From assembly GCA_913058255.1 (NCBI GenBank), contig CAJXQU010000016.1, positions 1-49,690 of the forward strand: a DNA stretch of 49,690 bases, written 5' to 3'. Below the pieces are notes generated by a model that saw only the letters and a program-made list of their open reading frames with translations, did not search any database and was not told the origin of the DNA. How positions within the stretch are numbered: the stretch's first letter is position 1; every line of letters begins with the position of its first letter. The position numbers and the translations under genes were made by a program. Of this stretch, positions 8,063-18,027 are shown one piece after another. Origin of the DNA: an uncultured Pseudomonadota bacterium (GTDB lineage: Bacteria > Pseudomonadota > Gammaproteobacteria > CAJXQU01).

Positions 8063-8911
8063 CTAATTTGCCATTTTTTCGATTAAAGCATCTGGGTGAA
8101 ACAACAACTCGCTTTTAATCTTGAAATTTTTAATGATGCCCTGACCTTTTTCACCCGTTATAAATTTTATATAGTCCATGGCTAGTTTATATTTGACGTG
8201 GGCATGTCGTTTAGGGTTTACAGCGATCACGTGGTAAGGGTTAAACAAAACCTCATCACCTTCACTAACAATGACAAGATCTAACTTATCTTGATACGCC
8301 AACCAGCTACCTCGATCGGTTAATGTGTAAGCCTGCTTATCATTAGCGATTTTTAGCACCGCCCCCATACCTTGCCCAACAGCTAGATACCATCCGCCGG
8401 CTGGTTCAATACCGGCCATTTTCCATATTAACTTTTCTTTTTTGTGGGTTCCAGAATCATCACCTCGAGATATATAAGTTGATCTTGAAGAGGCAATTTT
8501 TTTCATGACATCCGTTACGCGAACGACTGATGCAATATCCGCAGGATCAGCCTTAGGGCCAAGCACAACAAAATCATTATGCATCACAGGCTGTCGATCA
8601 ATACCATAACCTGCATCTACAAACCTCTTTTCAGCATCCGGTGCATGAACTAAAATAATATCAACATCACCATTTTCTGCGAGTCGAATGGCTTTACCCG
8701 TTCCGACAGCAATAACATCTATTTTTGTATTATATTTTTCCTCAAACACTGGATTTAATACTGCTAATAAACCAGAGTTCTCTGTACTCGTTGTGGTCGC
8801 AAGGCGTAAGTGTTCTGCAGCCCATGAGTTTGAAATGCCAAACGTCAGTGCTGTGATTACTAATAAATAATGTGCTTGTTTAAATAGATTTTTTTTCAAG
8901 AACCTTTTCAT
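8063..8911 (-). CDS. tupA: TupA-like tungstate-binding periplasmic protein
   Basis: The 282-residue protein has a signal peptide (ending SNSWA near residue 31) and then LATTTSTENSGLL, VGTGKAIRLAENGDVD, LVHAPDAEKRFVDAGYG and NDFVVLGP, which are the conserved blocks of TupA, the solute-binding protein of tungstate ABC importers. The TTTSTENSG segment supplies oxyanion ligands. It follows the porin gene by 14 bases on the same strand, so the pair should be one transcript. TupB and TupC (permease and ATPase) are not in this window, which is unusual. Binding of a different oxyanion such as molybdate cannot be excluded. Confidence 0.82.
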   Translation of the reverse strand: MKRFLKKNLFKQAHYLLVITALTFGISNSWAAEHLRLATTTSTENSGLLAVLNPVFEEKYNTKIDVIAVGTGKAIRLAENGDVDIILVHAPDAEKRFVDAGYGIDRQPVMHNDFVVLGPKADPADIASVVRVTDVMKKIASSRSTYISRGDDSGTHKKEKLIWKMAGIEPAGGWYLAVGQGMGAVLKIANDKQAYTLTDRGSWLAYQDKLDLVIVSEGDEVLFNPYHVIAVNPKRHAHVKYKLAMDYIKFITGEKGQGIIKNFKIKSELLFHPDALIEKMAN

Positions 8912-8925
8912 GTTACTTCTCTTTA

Positions 8926-10275
8926 TTAAAACTCGACTTGAGCGCGTAAACTAAACACACTAGGTTCATCGCCAGCATTAGGTCCACCATCGACATCTAA
9001 GACTCTTACATAGTTAGCCATGAATTTCAGATTCGAATTTGGGTACCAGTTTAAACCGATCGCAATGTTATCTTCTTCACCACCATTAATATCTTGATCC
9101 GTTAAGTTTAAACGACTAAACCGTGTGGCAATCTGCCATGCACCAACACCGCCTTTACCCAAAATTCCTTTGGGTGCGATCTTACCTAGAGCACCTTTCT
9201 TCGGATTGTAGTTAATACTTTCACCCGTTAAGAACCATGATCCTTCGATATAATAACCTTCGAAACCGACATCAGAATTGCCCGCAATTACTCGATCAAC
9301 ATCCACACGTGAGTATTCGCCCTGCACTGCAAATGGCCCTTGCATCCAAAGCGCTTCAACATTAAATCTTTGCAAAGAATCTGCATCAAAATTACCCGTG
9401 TCGATCAAACGTACATTGGTAATATGAGACTCTGGTCTTTCTCGAAATCGTAAGGTCTGTTTATCATCAAGGTTGCGATAAGAATAGCCTGCACCGAAAT
9501 GCAACGCCTGTTGATTTTTCACAAAAATAGGTACGTAAGTCACGCGGCCTGTAAGCGCATAACTCTGATCATTCTCGCCTGCCGTTGTATCGATACCTTG
9601 TGCAAATAAACCAACATTGATTGTCCAGTTGCTACCCGTCGCTCCATAACCTAAACCGATGCTACGTCCAGGTGTTAAAAGATGAGGGAGTCCACGCTCC
9701 ATGAATGTCATATACTTTGAGCTGGTCATGTTTTGCAAGCTATAAGGTTCTTTAAAATTCCCAACTTTGATGCTACTTGATGGCAGCCCTGAATATTGAA
9801 TATAAGCATCATTGATCCCAGCTTTACCCGTTCCAGTGAAGTCGTATTGCAGTTTATAATTCCAAACCTTCCATAAGCTACCTTGCGCGAATAAACGAGC
9901 TCGACGCATTTCTGATCCACTGCCTAATGCCGCGATGTCATCATCGTAAACCGCACCGTCAACCATTATTCGCCCACCAATGCGCATTTTAAATTCATCA
10001 TCCGGTGAGGCAATTTCCAATTTACCTTTTGTGGCGATTTTTACTTGTGCAGTCTCTACACTCATTTGAGCGGGTGCTTTCTCTATGGCCTTAGCAGCCT
10101 TTTCTTCTTCAACCAGCTGGACAATTGCCTTGTATTTTATATCTGACAAAGTACCGTCTTCATGTAGAACTTTTAGTAATTCAATCAATGCAGAATCGGC
10201 AGCCTGAACATCTGCCATTGCCATCAGCATTGGTAAACCTGTAATTATCGCAGTACACATTAGTGTTTTTTTCAT
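8926..10275 (-). CDS. Phosphate-selective porin O/P family outer membrane protein
   Basis: The 449-residue protein has a signal peptide (MKKTLMCTAIITGLPMLMAM..., cleaved near VQA-A), a short helical N-terminal segment rich in Glu and Lys (about 30-60) and a barrel of about 16 strands ending in VEF, the C-terminal Phe of BAM substrates. FKMRIGGRIMVDGAVYDDD and RRARLFAQGSLWKVWNYKLQYDF are typical of the OprO/OprP (Porin_O_P) family. ATG 10275 was chosen because the signal peptide begins there; an ATG 21 bases upstream adds MFSERCN. Co-transcription with a tungstate-type binding protein suggests that this porin admits an oxyanion, an inference from context. Confidence 0.85.
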   Translation of the reverse strand: MKKTLMCTAIITGLPMLMAMADVQAADSALIELLKVLHEDGTLSDIKYKAIVQLVEEEKAAKAIEKAPAQMSVETAQVKIATKGKLEIASPDDEFKMRIGGRIMVDGAVYDDDIAALGSGSEMRRARLFAQGSLWKVWNYKLQYDFTGTGKAGINDAYIQYSGLPSSSIKVGNFKEPYSLQNMTSSKYMTFMERGLPHLLTPGRSIGLGYGATGSNWTINVGLFAQGIDTTAGENDQSYALTGRVTYVPIFVKNQQALHFGAGYSYRNLDDKQTLRFRERPESHITNVRLIDTGNFDADSLQRFNVEALWMQGPFAVQGEYSRVDVDRVIAGNSDVGFEGYYIEGSWFLTGESINYNPKKGALGKIAPKGILGKGGVGAWQIATRFSRLNLTDQDINGGEEDNIAIGLNWYPNSNLKFMANYVRVLDVDGGPNAGDEPSVFSLRAQVEF

Positions 10276-10496
10276 ATTGCATCGCTCTGAAAACATGCTT
10301 TATAGTGCATATGTTATTGATTTAATTTGTATGAAATTGAGTATACCGTGGTCTCGTTTACAGAGTAAGTATGTAACATTATGCCTAGATATTCTCTAAA
10401 TTAATGACTCTCTGCGAACGAGTATTTCGGTCATGTGATTGTAGTGTTCAAACATAGATTCCACGCTATGCTACTATTTTAGATACGTAATCAGAC

Positions 10497-12134
10497 ATGT
10501 CTAAAATTATGAATAAGAACTCCCTGAAAAATCTCACTTTCAATAATCGTTTTTATAACGAACTTACCGCAGACCCCATTACTGAAAACTATCCTCGCCA
10601 AGTGAAAGGGGCATTCTATTCCAAAGTGAAACCTACGCCGGTAAAGGCTCCACAACTTGTCAGTTACTCAAAAGAAGTTGCTACTCTGCTAGACCTAGAT
10701 GAAGAAACTTGTCGATCAGATCAATTTTCACAAATTTTTACTGGTAATGATTCGTTAAAAGGTATGCAGTCCTACGCGCAATGTTATGGAGGCTTTCAAT
10801 TCGGTAACTGGGCAGGACAGTTGGGTGATGGGCGAGCGATCAATCTCGGAGAGGTTCTAAACTCTGCTGGAGAACATTGGACTTTACAATTAAAAGGTGC
10901 GGGCATAACACCCTATTCACGTACTGCCGATGGTTTAGCGGTGCTGCGATCTTCGGTTAGAGAATACCTGTGTAGTGAGGCGATGTTTCACTTGGGCGTT
11001 CCTACTACGCGTGCGCTAAGTCTTACTCTCACTGGAGAAGATGTCGTCCGCGATATGTTTTACGATGGTAGGCCACAAGCAGAATTGGGGGCCGTCGTCT
11101 GTCGTGTTGCGCCTTCCTTCACTCGGTTTGGGAATTTTCAGATTTTTGCTGCTCGCGGAGAACTCGAGCAGCTCAAACAACTAACCGATTTCACCATCAA
11201 AAATGACTTTCCACACCTCGGTGAACCTAACAAAGAAACCTATATAAAGTGGTTTGAAGAAGTTTGTATTCGAACCGCTGAAATGATCGTTCACTGGCAA
11301 CGTGTAGGTTTTGTGCATGGCGTGATGAACACCGATAATATGTCCATTCTTGGTCTAACCATCGATTATGGGCCATACGGCTGGCTTGAAGACTTCAATG
11401 CGGACTGGACTCCAAACACCACCGATGCCATCAATAAACGCTATAGATATGGTCATCAACCACAGATCGGACATTGGAATTTAGGGCAACTGGCGAATGC
11501 GATTTATCCTTTGATTGAAGATGTTGAACCTCTACAACAAGCTTTGAAATTATATGAAAAATGCTTTGATCAAGGCTGGCACGCAATGATGACTAAAAAA
11601 TTAGGACTCGATGAATATAAACCTCAATCAGATAATAATCTTTTTAGTGAGCTATTTCAGATCTTGAGTCTTGTCGAAACTGACATGACTATCTTCTTCC
11701 GTAAACTTGTTGATATTGATTGTTCTGATCTTGAAAACAACACATTCACAAATGAGGATCTAATCAAACCTTTTCTCGATGCTTACTACCAAGAAGACAT
11801 TCTCAACGAGCCCGATCAAGTTATGCAGGGTTTTATAAAGAGAATTGCTGACTGGATTCGATCTTATCGAAATAGAATCTGTCAGAATACGACTAAAAAA
11901 AGTGTTCGCCGTGCAACGATGAATGCAACCAATCCAAAGTATGTATTTAGAAACTATCTGGCGCAGCTTGCTATCGATAAAGCGGATCAAGGAGATTTTT
12001 CTATGGTGAACGATTTACTCGAGCTCTTCCGTCATCCCTATGATGAACAAATTGATAAAGAGCAGTACGCAGCAAAACGCCCTGAATGGGCAAGGCAGCG
12101 GGCTGGTTGTTCTATGTTATCTTGTAGTTCTTAG
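10497..12134 (+). CDS. selO: SelO (YdiU) protein AMPylase
   Basis: SelO is a pseudokinase-fold enzyme that transfers AMP from ATP to hydroxyl side chains of proteins and is linked to redox stress. The 545-residue protein contains GGFQFGNWAGQLGDGRAINLGE-type sequence at about 98-119, QLKGAGITPYSR, the HGVMNTDNMS loop (Asp280 as catalytic base) and IDYGP with the metal-binding Asp290. The C-terminus ends GCSMLSCSS; animal SelO has selenocysteine near this position and bacteria have Cys. No clear ribosome site precedes ATG 10497; ATG 10509 is an alternative. The MFS gene follows after 38 bases and may be co-transcribed. Confidence 0.95.
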   Translation: MSKIMNKNSLKNLTFNNRFYNELTADPITENYPRQVKGAFYSKVKPTPVKAPQLVSYSKEVATLLDLDEETCRSDQFSQIFTGNDSLKGMQSYAQCYGGFQFGNWAGQLGDGRAINLGEVLNSAGEHWTLQLKGAGITPYSRTADGLAVLRSSVREYLCSEAMFHLGVPTTRALSLTLTGEDVVRDMFYDGRPQAELGAVVCRVAPSFTRFGNFQIFAARGELEQLKQLTDFTIKNDFPHLGEPNKETYIKWFEEVCIRTAEMIVHWQRVGFVHGVMNTDNMSILGLTIDYGPYGWLEDFNADWTPNTTDAINKRYRYGHQPQIGHWNLGQLANAIYPLIEDVEPLQQALKLYEKCFDQGWHAMMTKKLGLDEYKPQSDNNLFSELFQILSLVETDMTIFFRKLVDIDCSDLENNTFTNEDLIKPFLDAYYQEDILNEPDQVMQGFIKRIADWIRSYRNRICQNTTKKSVRRATMNATNPKYVFRNYLAQLAIDKADQGDFSMVNDLLELFRHPYDEQIDKEQYAAKRPEWARQRAGCSMLSCSS

Positions 12135-12172
12135 TCTGTATTTACTCAAGTCTTGATAGAGAAGTTAAAATT

Positions 12173-13342
12173 GTGTCGCAACAGACTAGTCGCTTAAAAG
12201 TTCTTATTTCTGGGATCTGTAGCCTCATCCTAACCGTTGGTATCGCGCGCTTTGCATACACTCCCATGCTCGTAGTGATGCAGAGTGAAACATGGTTAGA
12301 TGACGTCAGCGGCGGTTGGTTAGCCACCTATAATTACATCGGCTATTTTTTAGGAGCACTCTTAGCGACCACTATCAGTGATCTCAAATTAAAAGATACC
12401 ATCTACAGAATTGGTTTGATCCTCGCTGTTATCACGACTGCAGCAATGGCTTTTACAGAGAATATGCTGTTGTGGTCTGTATTAAGATTTTTCGCAGGAC
12501 TCGGCAGCGCTGCTGGGTTATTAATTGGCTCAGGCTTACTTTTAAACTGGCTAATGCGCCACAATCATCGCAGCGAGTTAGGTATACACTTTAGTGGTCT
12601 GGGTTTGGGCATCGCAATTTCTACACTGATACTTCACCTACTCGAAAACAATTTCAACTGGAGTGAGCAATGGTTCGTCCTCTCAATACTAGGCTTGATG
12701 TTGTTTATACCGGCTTGGTTTTGGTTGCCCAGACCAGAGCAAGTGAGTCTTAAAACAACAGACAAGCAGCTCGTAGACTCTCCACCCTCCAAACAGTTTT
12801 TATACCTAATGCTTGCTGCTTATTTTTGTGCCGGTGTAGGTTATGTTGTAAGTGCGACCTTTATTGTCGCAATCGTAGAACGGCAACCTTCCCTACAAGG
12901 TCAAGGCTGGCTAGCATTTTTCATTGTTGGTCTAGCAGCAACTCCAGCCTGTATTATTTGGGATAGACTCGCACGAAAAATAGGCACAATGAACTCCTTA
13001 TTCATCGCATACTGTTTGTTAACAGTCAGTATAATTTGGCCGTTATTTCAAGAGAGCCTTTTCTCAGTTTTATTCTGTGCAGGCTTATATGGTGCAACGA
13101 TGATAGGAATTGTTAGCTTAGTACTGACAATGGCCGGTCGCTTTTATCCGACTAAACCAGCAAAACTAATGGGGAAGCTCACTTTGAGTTATGGGCTGGC
13201 TCAAATTGGAGCTCCTGCCATATCCGGAATGATCGCCCAATCAACAGGCAGCTATAATTATGCTCTTATCATGGCAACACTGATTATGGTTGTTGGAACA
13301 ATCATTATTTATTATCTGAGGAGCTTTCCGGAGCAGATTTAG
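12173..13342 (+). CDS. YbfB/YjiJ family MFS transporter
   Basis: This 389-residue protein has about 12 membrane spans and the family motif VGIARFAYTPML near the N-terminus, as in the MFS_4 (YbfB/YjiJ) group of inner membrane transporters. The start is a GTG at 12173 with GAGAAG upstream; there is no better ATG. It lies 38 bases after selO on the same strand. The substrate is unknown; the family is usually annotated as drug or sugar efflux without direct proof. Confidence 0.85.
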   Translation: MSQQTSRLKVLISGICSLILTVGIARFAYTPMLVVMQSETWLDDVSGGWLATYNYIGYFLGALLATTISDLKLKDTIYRIGLILAVITTAAMAFTENMLLWSVLRFFAGLGSAAGLLIGSGLLLNWLMRHNHRSELGIHFSGLGLGIAISTLILHLLENNFNWSEQWFVLSILGLMLFIPAWFWLPRPEQVSLKTTDKQLVDSPPSKQFLYLMLAAYFCAGVGYVVSATFIVAIVERQPSLQGQGWLAFFIVGLAATPACIIWDRLARKIGTMNSLFIAYCLLTVSIIWPLFQESLFSVLFCAGLYGATMIGIVSLVLTMAGRFYPTKPAKLMGKLTLSYGLAQIGAPAISGMIAQSTGSYNYALIMATLIMVVGTIIIYYLRSFPEQI

Positions 13343-13363
13343 CCAATGGAAAACGAACGATGA

Positions 13364-13390
13364 CTGAAAGAAGGATTTCAGCCACCGCTT
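13364..13390 (+). terminator. Terminator after the MFS gene
   Basis: CTGAAA (13364-13369) and TTTCAG (13376-13381) enclose a 6-base loop and can extend past one mismatch by two pairs; CTTTTTG follows shortly. The hairpin lies between two convergent genes and is short, so strength is uncertain. Confidence 0.45.
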
Positions 13391-13398
13391 TTTGTTAT

Positions 13399-13932
13399 CT
13401 AGCCTTCTTCTTGTGCTCGCTTGTAAGAGCTCATGATTTCTTCACGTGCTGTAGCAGCATCTTTCCAACCATCAACCTTAACCCACTTACCTTCTTCTAA
13501 ATCTTTGTAATGTTCAAAGAAATGAGTGATTTGATTTAAGAGCATCTCAGGAAAATCATCAGGATTTTTTATATCCTTATACATGCTTGATAGCTTATCA
13601 ACTGGAACAGCAAGAATTTTTGCATCTTCACCTGCTTCATCAGTCATAGCGAGCATGCCAACGGGACGGCATCGAACAACCGAACCCGTGATAATGGGAA
13701 CGCCTGTCACGACGAGCACGTCAGCTGGATCGCCATCATCAGAAAGCGTATCTGGAATATAACCGTAGTTACATGGGTAGTGCATTGCAGTGTTCATAAA
13801 GCGGTCAACAAACATTGCGCCAGTGTCTTTATCCACTTCATATTTGATTGGATCACCACGTAAAGGGATCTCAATTACTACATTAAAATCATCAGGGAGT
13901 TGCTTCCCCGCAGGAACTTGTTTTAGAGCCAT
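13399..13932 (-). CDS. ppa: Soluble inorganic pyrophosphatase (family I)
   Basis: Ppa hydrolyses pyrophosphate to two phosphates in the cytoplasm and thereby pulls reactions that release it. The 177 residues are the normal length for a bacterial family I enzyme. The metal-binding signature [11 protein letters not shown] is present, followed by [23 protein letters not shown] and the C-terminal [14 protein letters not shown]. It lies downstream of an aldehyde dehydrogenase and acetyl-CoA synthetase on the same strand, separated by a hairpin. The location fits removal of pyrophosphate from Acs, but Ppa is essential and need not be dedicated to that. Confidence 0.96.
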   Translation of the reverse strand: MALKQVPAGKQLPDDFNVVIEIPLRGDPIKYEVDKDTGAMFVDRFMNTAMHYPCNYGYIPDTLSDDGDPADVLVVTGVPIITGSVVRCRPVGMLAMTDEAGEDAKILAVPVDKLSSMYKDIKNPDDFPEMLLNQITHFFEHYKDLEEGKWVKVDGWKDAATAREEIMSSYKRAQEEG

Positions 13933-14078
13933 TTTATTACCTCGGTTTCAAGGATAGTTGTTATAGAAGTGGTATTTCAAATCTAATATTTATAATACTA
14001 GATTCTTAAATATAGGATTTGCTCGAAGTGTGTCACCAGGAACTAATGTGACGAACAGTTTTTCAAAGCTAAACAATA

Positions 14079-14124
14079 CAGACCACGGCCTCAGTATTAT
14101 ACTTGGAATGCCGTGGTCTGTTTT
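14079..14124. terminator. Strong hairpin between the ALDH and ppa genes
   Basis: A perfect 11-bp stem (CAGACCACGGC at 14079-14089, GCCGTGGTCTG at 14110-14120) with a 20-base loop lies 57 bases after the ALDH stop. TTTT follows on the plus strand and TATTGTTT on the minus strand. I read it as the terminator of the acs-ALDH side, which would separate ppa from that unit. Confidence 0.6.
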
Positions 14125-14177
14125 GCTACTTTAGTCTTAAGAATAAGTTGTTTACCTATTCCAAAGTTTCATCAGCT

Positions 14178-15677
14178 TTAGAAGAAGCCTAATGGGTTGA
14201 TGTCGTAACTGATCAACATATTTTTAGTTTGCTGATAATGATCAAGCATCATCTTGTGAGTTTCACGGCCAACACCTGATTTTTTGTAACCACCGAATGC
14301 TGCATGAGCAGGATACAGGTGATAACAGTTCATCCATACACGACCCGCTTGGATCCCACGTCCCATGCGGTATGCACGATTAGTGTCACGAGTCCAAAGG
14401 CCTGCACCCAAACCAAACTCAGTATCATTAGCGATTTCTAATGCTTCAGCTTCGTCTTTAAACGTTGTTACAGAAACGAATGGTCCAAAAATTTCTTCTT
14501 GGAAGATGCGCATCTTGTTATCGCCTTTCATCACTGTAGGCTGGATATAGAAACCATCACCAAGATCGCCTTCCAATATTTCAGCGCCACCACCGGTTAC
14601 AAGCTCAGCACCTTCAGCTTTACCAATTTCCATATAGCTTAAGATTTTCTCATACTGCTCTTGAGAAGCCTGAGCACCAACCATTGTGTCAGTATCTAGA
14701 GGATTACCACGTTTGATCTGCTTGATTCGCTCAACAACTTTCTCAATGAATGCATCATAGATAGATTCCTGAACCAACAAACGAGAAGGGCAAGTACAAA
14801 CTTCACCCTGATTAAAGAATGCAAGTACGGCACCTTCTACACACTTGCTAACGAATTCGTCTTCTTGCTCCATCACATCCGCAAAATAAATGTTTGGTGA
14901 TTTACCACCAAGCTCTACTGTCGACGGGATAATATTCTCTGCAGCACACTTCATTATGTGAGAGCCAACAGGCGTTGATCCTGTGAAAGCAATCTTCGCA
15001 ATACGCTTACTTGTTGCTAATGCTTGACCAGCCTCAGCACCAAAACCATTAACGATGTTGATTGTGCCTGGTGGCAGCAACTCACCGATAACTTCCATCA
15101 AAATTAAGATAGATGCAGGTGTTTGCTCTGCAGGTTTCATAACGACACAGTTACCTGCAACTAATGCGGGTGCTAACTTCCAACAAGCCATCAATAATGG
15201 GAAATTCCATGGAATGATTTGGCCAACAACACCGAGGGGTTCATGGAAATGATAAGCCACTGTGTTCTCATCAATTTCACTCAAAGAACCTTCTTGAGCA
15301 CGCGCACAACCAGCGAAATAACGGAAATGATCTGCACATAAAGGTACGTCAGCGGCTAGTGTTTCTCGCACCGCTTTACCATTATCCCAAGTTTCAGCAA
15401 TTGCTAATCTTTCTAGGTTTGCCTCAATAGCATCAGCCATTTTTAGCAAGATGTTTGCACGAGCGGCTATTGCAATTTTACCCCATGCATCTTTCGCTTC
15501 ATCTGCTGCGTCAATTGCTAAATTTATATCTTCCTCTGTTGATCGAGGAATTTTACAGAAGACCTGTCCATCAACGGGGCTTTTATTATCGAAATATTCA
15601 CCTTTAACTGGCGCGACCCATTTACCACCAATATAATTTTCATATTGGCCTTTAAACTCAGGTTTATCGTAAATCAT
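14178..15677 (-). CDS. NAD-dependent aldehyde dehydrogenase (AcoD/ExaC type)
   Basis: The enzyme should oxidise acetaldehyde or similar short aldehydes to the acid. Over its 499 residues it has the ALDH blocks [17 protein letters not shown], the dinucleotide-binding FTGSTPVGS (about 231-239), the general base Glu255 in VELGGKSP, the nucleophile Cys294 in [11 protein letters not shown] and EEIFGPF. The N-terminus, [20 protein letters not shown], is that of the ExaC/AcoD/AldB group rather than betaine aldehyde dehydrogenases. It follows acs on the same strand after 121 bases. A weak sigma-54-like match precedes it (see rejected items). The aldehyde source, probably ethanol or acetoin oxidation, is not encoded in the window. 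Confidence 0.92.
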   Translation of the reverse strand: MIYDKPEFKGQYENYIGGKWVAPVKGEYFDNKSPVDGQVFCKIPRSTEEDINLAIDAADEAKDAWGKIAIAARANILLKMADAIEANLERLAIAETWDNGKAVRETLAADVPLCADHFRYFAGCARAQEGSLSEIDENTVAYHFHEPLGVVGQIIPWNFPLLMACWKLAPALVAGNCVVMKPAEQTPASILILMEVIGELLPPGTINIVNGFGAEAGQALATSKRIAKIAFTGSTPVGSHIMKCAAENIIPSTVELGGKSPNIYFADVMEQEDEFVSKCVEGAVLAFFNQGEVCTCPSRLLVQESIYDAFIEKVVERIKQIKRGNPLDTDTMVGAQASQEQYEKILSYMEIGKAEGAELVTGGGAEILEGDLGDGFYIQPTVMKGDNKMRIFQEEIFGPFVSVTTFKDEAEALEIANDTEFGLGAGLWTRDTNRAYRMGRGIQAGRVWMNCYHLYPAHAAFGGYKKSGVGRETHKMMLDHYQQTKNMLISYDINPLGFF

Positions 15678-15798
15678 ACAACCTCCTTTAGGTTTGTATT
15701 AGCCAATGTTCGGCTTGTAATGACTGGCTCTAAAATGGCCACTTACTTTTAATTTAATAACCATGTTCTGAGCATCAAAACATGACTAGCTGTTTTAT

Positions 15799-17736
15799 TT
15801 ATTTCTGAACCAATCTATTTTCGATCAAGTTATCGACAACGGCAGGATCCGCTAATGTCGAAGTATCACCCAGAGTATCAATCTCATTAGAAGCTACTTT
15901 TCTCAGAATTCGCCGCATTATCTTACCTGATCGGGTTTTCGGTAAGCCTCGAGCCCATTGAATGAAATCTGGAGAAGCAATGGGACCAATCTCTTTCCTT
16001 ACATGCTTAACTAGCTCAGCCTTGAGTTCATCCGATGATTCTTCATTTGCCATCAAGGTAACGTAAGCATAGATCCCTTGCCCTTTAATCTCATGTGGGA
16101 AGCCAACGACTGCAGCTTCAGCTACCGTTGGATGCAAGACCAATGCGCTTTCGATCTCAGCAGTACCCATTCGGTGGCCCGATATATTAATAACATCATC
16201 AATACGGCCAGTGATCCAGTAATAACCATCAGCATCACGACGTGCCCCATCCCCAGTCAAGTAATATCCCGGGTACATAGACAAATAGGTTTCGAAGAAA
16301 CGTTTATGATCGCCATAAATAGTGCGCATCATTCCCGGCCAAGCACGTTTAATAACGAGTATTCCCTCACCTTCTCCTTCGATCTCTTCACCTTTGTCAT
16401 CCAACAAAGCGGGTTCGACACCGAAGAAAGGCTTGCTTGCCGACCCCGGTTTTAATGGTGTAGCGCCAGGCAGAGGTGTAATCAAATGACCTCCGGTTTC
16501 AGTCTGCCACCAAGTATCAACAATCGGGCAACGCTCATCACCAACGACTGTGTGATACCAACTCCAAGCTTCTGGGTTGATCGGCTCGCCGACTGAACCC
16601 AAGATCCGCAAGGTTGACCGAGAAGATCGAGTAACATACTCATCGCCTTGCGCCATCAATGCACGAATCGCTGTTGGAGCCGTGTAAAAGATATTAACCT
16701 TATGCTTATCGACAATATCCCAACAACGACCAGCATCTGGATACGTCGGAACACCTTCGAATACTAATGACGTAGCACCATTACAAAGTGGGCCATAAAC
16801 AATGTAGCTGTGACCAGTCACCCAACCAACATCTGCTGTACACCAGTAAACTTCACCTTCACGATAATCGAAAGCTAGTTTATGGGTCATCGCAGAATAA
16901 ACAAGGTAACCGCCAGTTGTGTGTTGAACACCTTTGGGTTTACCTGTTGAACCTGATGTGTAGAGAATAAACAATGGATCTTCTGCATCCATTTCCTCTG
17001 GCTCACAGTCAGCAGATGCATTCGCACAGGCTTCATGCCACCAAACATCAAGGTCATCATTCCAAACGGTATCTGAACCCGTTCTTTTCACAACAAAAAC
17101 AGTCTCCACCGAAGGACAGTTCACTACAGCGACATCAACATTCTCTTTCAATGGAACTTCACGGCCACCACGGAGTGCCTGATTAGCGGTGATGATCGCT
17201 TTACACTCTGCACCTTGCACACGATCTTTTAACGCATCAGATGAAAAACCACCAAAAACAACTGAGTGAATAGCACCAATTCTTGTACAAGCTAACATTG
17301 CAACAACAGCTTCTGAAATCATTGGTAAGTAAATCGCTACACGATCACCTTTTCCAATGCCTCGAGCCTTCATCGCATTAGCAAAACGGCATACTTTTTC
17401 GTGCAATTGTCGATAAGTGATCTCAGAAGATTCATCCGGAGAATCACCTTCCCAAATAATGGCGACTTGATCGCCTCGTGTTTCAAGATGTCTATCTAGG
17501 CAGTTGTAACTTACATTTAACTTGCCACCTTCAAACCAGCGGATATCACCATTTTTGAAATCGTTTGTTTGAACCTTGAACCAGGGTTTTGACCATGTTA
17601 CATATTCCGTCGCTTGCTGCGCCCAGAAGTTATCCGAATCTTCCGTGGAAGTTTTATACATTGATTCGTACTGCTCCGCATTGATATGTGCATCAATCAA
17701 CGAAGCAGGAACTGGGTAAATATTTTTAGCTGTCAT
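15799..17736 (-). CDS. acs: Acetyl-CoA synthetase (first copy)
   Basis: Acs forms acetyl-CoA from acetate, ATP and CoA via acetyl-AMP, releasing pyrophosphate. The 645-residue protein shows the adenylation P-loop [37 protein letters not shown] with the hinge Asp, and [15 protein letters not shown], whose Lys is the site normally acetylated for control. It has a good ribosome site (GAGGAA). A sigma-54 promoter match and an upstream inverted repeat lie between it and the AcoR-like regulator gene, and the ALDH follows. This links it to aldehyde-to-acetate-to-acetyl-CoA flux. It is a paralogue of the copy at 33182-35110. Confidence 0.96.
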   Translation of the reverse strand: MTAKNIYPVPASLIDAHINAEQYESMYKTSTEDSDNFWAQQATEYVTWSKPWFKVQTNDFKNGDIRWFEGGKLNVSYNCLDRHLETRGDQVAIIWEGDSPDESSEITYRQLHEKVCRFANAMKARGIGKGDRVAIYLPMISEAVVAMLACTRIGAIHSVVFGGFSSDALKDRVQGAECKAIITANQALRGGREVPLKENVDVAVVNCPSVETVFVVKRTGSDTVWNDDLDVWWHEACANASADCEPEEMDAEDPLFILYTSGSTGKPKGVQHTTGGYLVYSAMTHKLAFDYREGEVYWCTADVGWVTGHSYIVYGPLCNGATSLVFEGVPTYPDAGRCWDIVDKHKVNIFYTAPTAIRALMAQGDEYVTRSSRSTLRILGSVGEPINPEAWSWYHTVVGDERCPIVDTWWQTETGGHLITPLPGATPLKPGSASKPFFGVEPALLDDKGEEIEGEGEGILVIKRAWPGMMRTIYGDHKRFFETYLSMYPGYYLTGDGARRDADGYYWITGRIDDVINISGHRMGTAEIESALVLHPTVAEAAVVGFPHEIKGQGIYAYVTLMANEESSDELKAELVKHVRKEIGPIASPDFIQWARGLPKTRSGKIMRRILRKVASNEIDTLGDTSTLADPAVVDNLIENRLVQK

Positions 17737-17840
17737 TATTCTTAATTCCTCATGTCATACAAAAATAAGGAGATCTGCCTTAACCAGCCTCTCCCGATGT
17801 TCTTAATGAAAAACAGAACCGAGGTTTACTAAGTAGTTAT

Positions 17841-17856
17841 AGCAGAGACTATGCCA
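17841..17856 (-). promoter_or_regulatory. Sigma-54 (-24/-12) promoter candidate of acs
   Basis: On the minus strand the sequence TGGCAT-AGTCT-CTGCT matches TGGCAY-N5-TTGCW with one mismatch, and the invariant GG and GC are at the correct 10-base separation. The start site would be near 17829, giving a leader of about 93 bases before acs. The neighbouring gene encodes a sigma-54 activator. Confidence 0.6.
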
Positions 17857-17966
17857 GATAGGGTGTTGAAAAAAAATGCAGGATGATTCTCGATTTATTA
17901 CAGATAGTTACACTCGGCTTTTACTGATAGTCCGACGCTGCTTAAAATCGTAGAAAGTCATCCCTA

Positions 17967-17983
17967 TGTTGCATTTTGCAACA
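17967..17983. promoter_or_regulatory. Candidate activator binding site upstream of acs
   Basis: TGTTGCA-TTT-TGCAACA is a perfect 7-bp inverted repeat with a 3-base centre, about 110 bases upstream of the -24 element. That is a usual distance for the enhancer of a sigma-54 activator with a Fis-type helix-turn-helix, such as the AcoR-like protein encoded next door. Assignment to this regulator is inference. Confidence 0.5.
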
Positions 17984-18027
17984 AGTAGGTCTATTTGCTA
18001 CACAGAATTTGTGTGTATGATTATCAC

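Noticed and set aside
13979-14004. AATCTA/TAGATT inverted repeat upstream of ppa as an operator
   Set aside because: AT-rich and short, with no known regulator match; can occur by chance.
15733-15748. TGGCCA-TTTTA-GAGCC on the minus strand as a sigma-54 promoter of the ALDH gene
   Set aside because: GG and GC spacing fits, but four other conserved positions fail; too weak to annotate.
16078-16455. 125-codon plus-strand frame inside acs
   Set aside because: Antisense shadow of a conserved acetyl-CoA synthetase gene.
18000-18014. ACACA/TGTGT repeat after the AcoR-like gene as a terminator
   Set aside because: Only five base pairs and no T-run.
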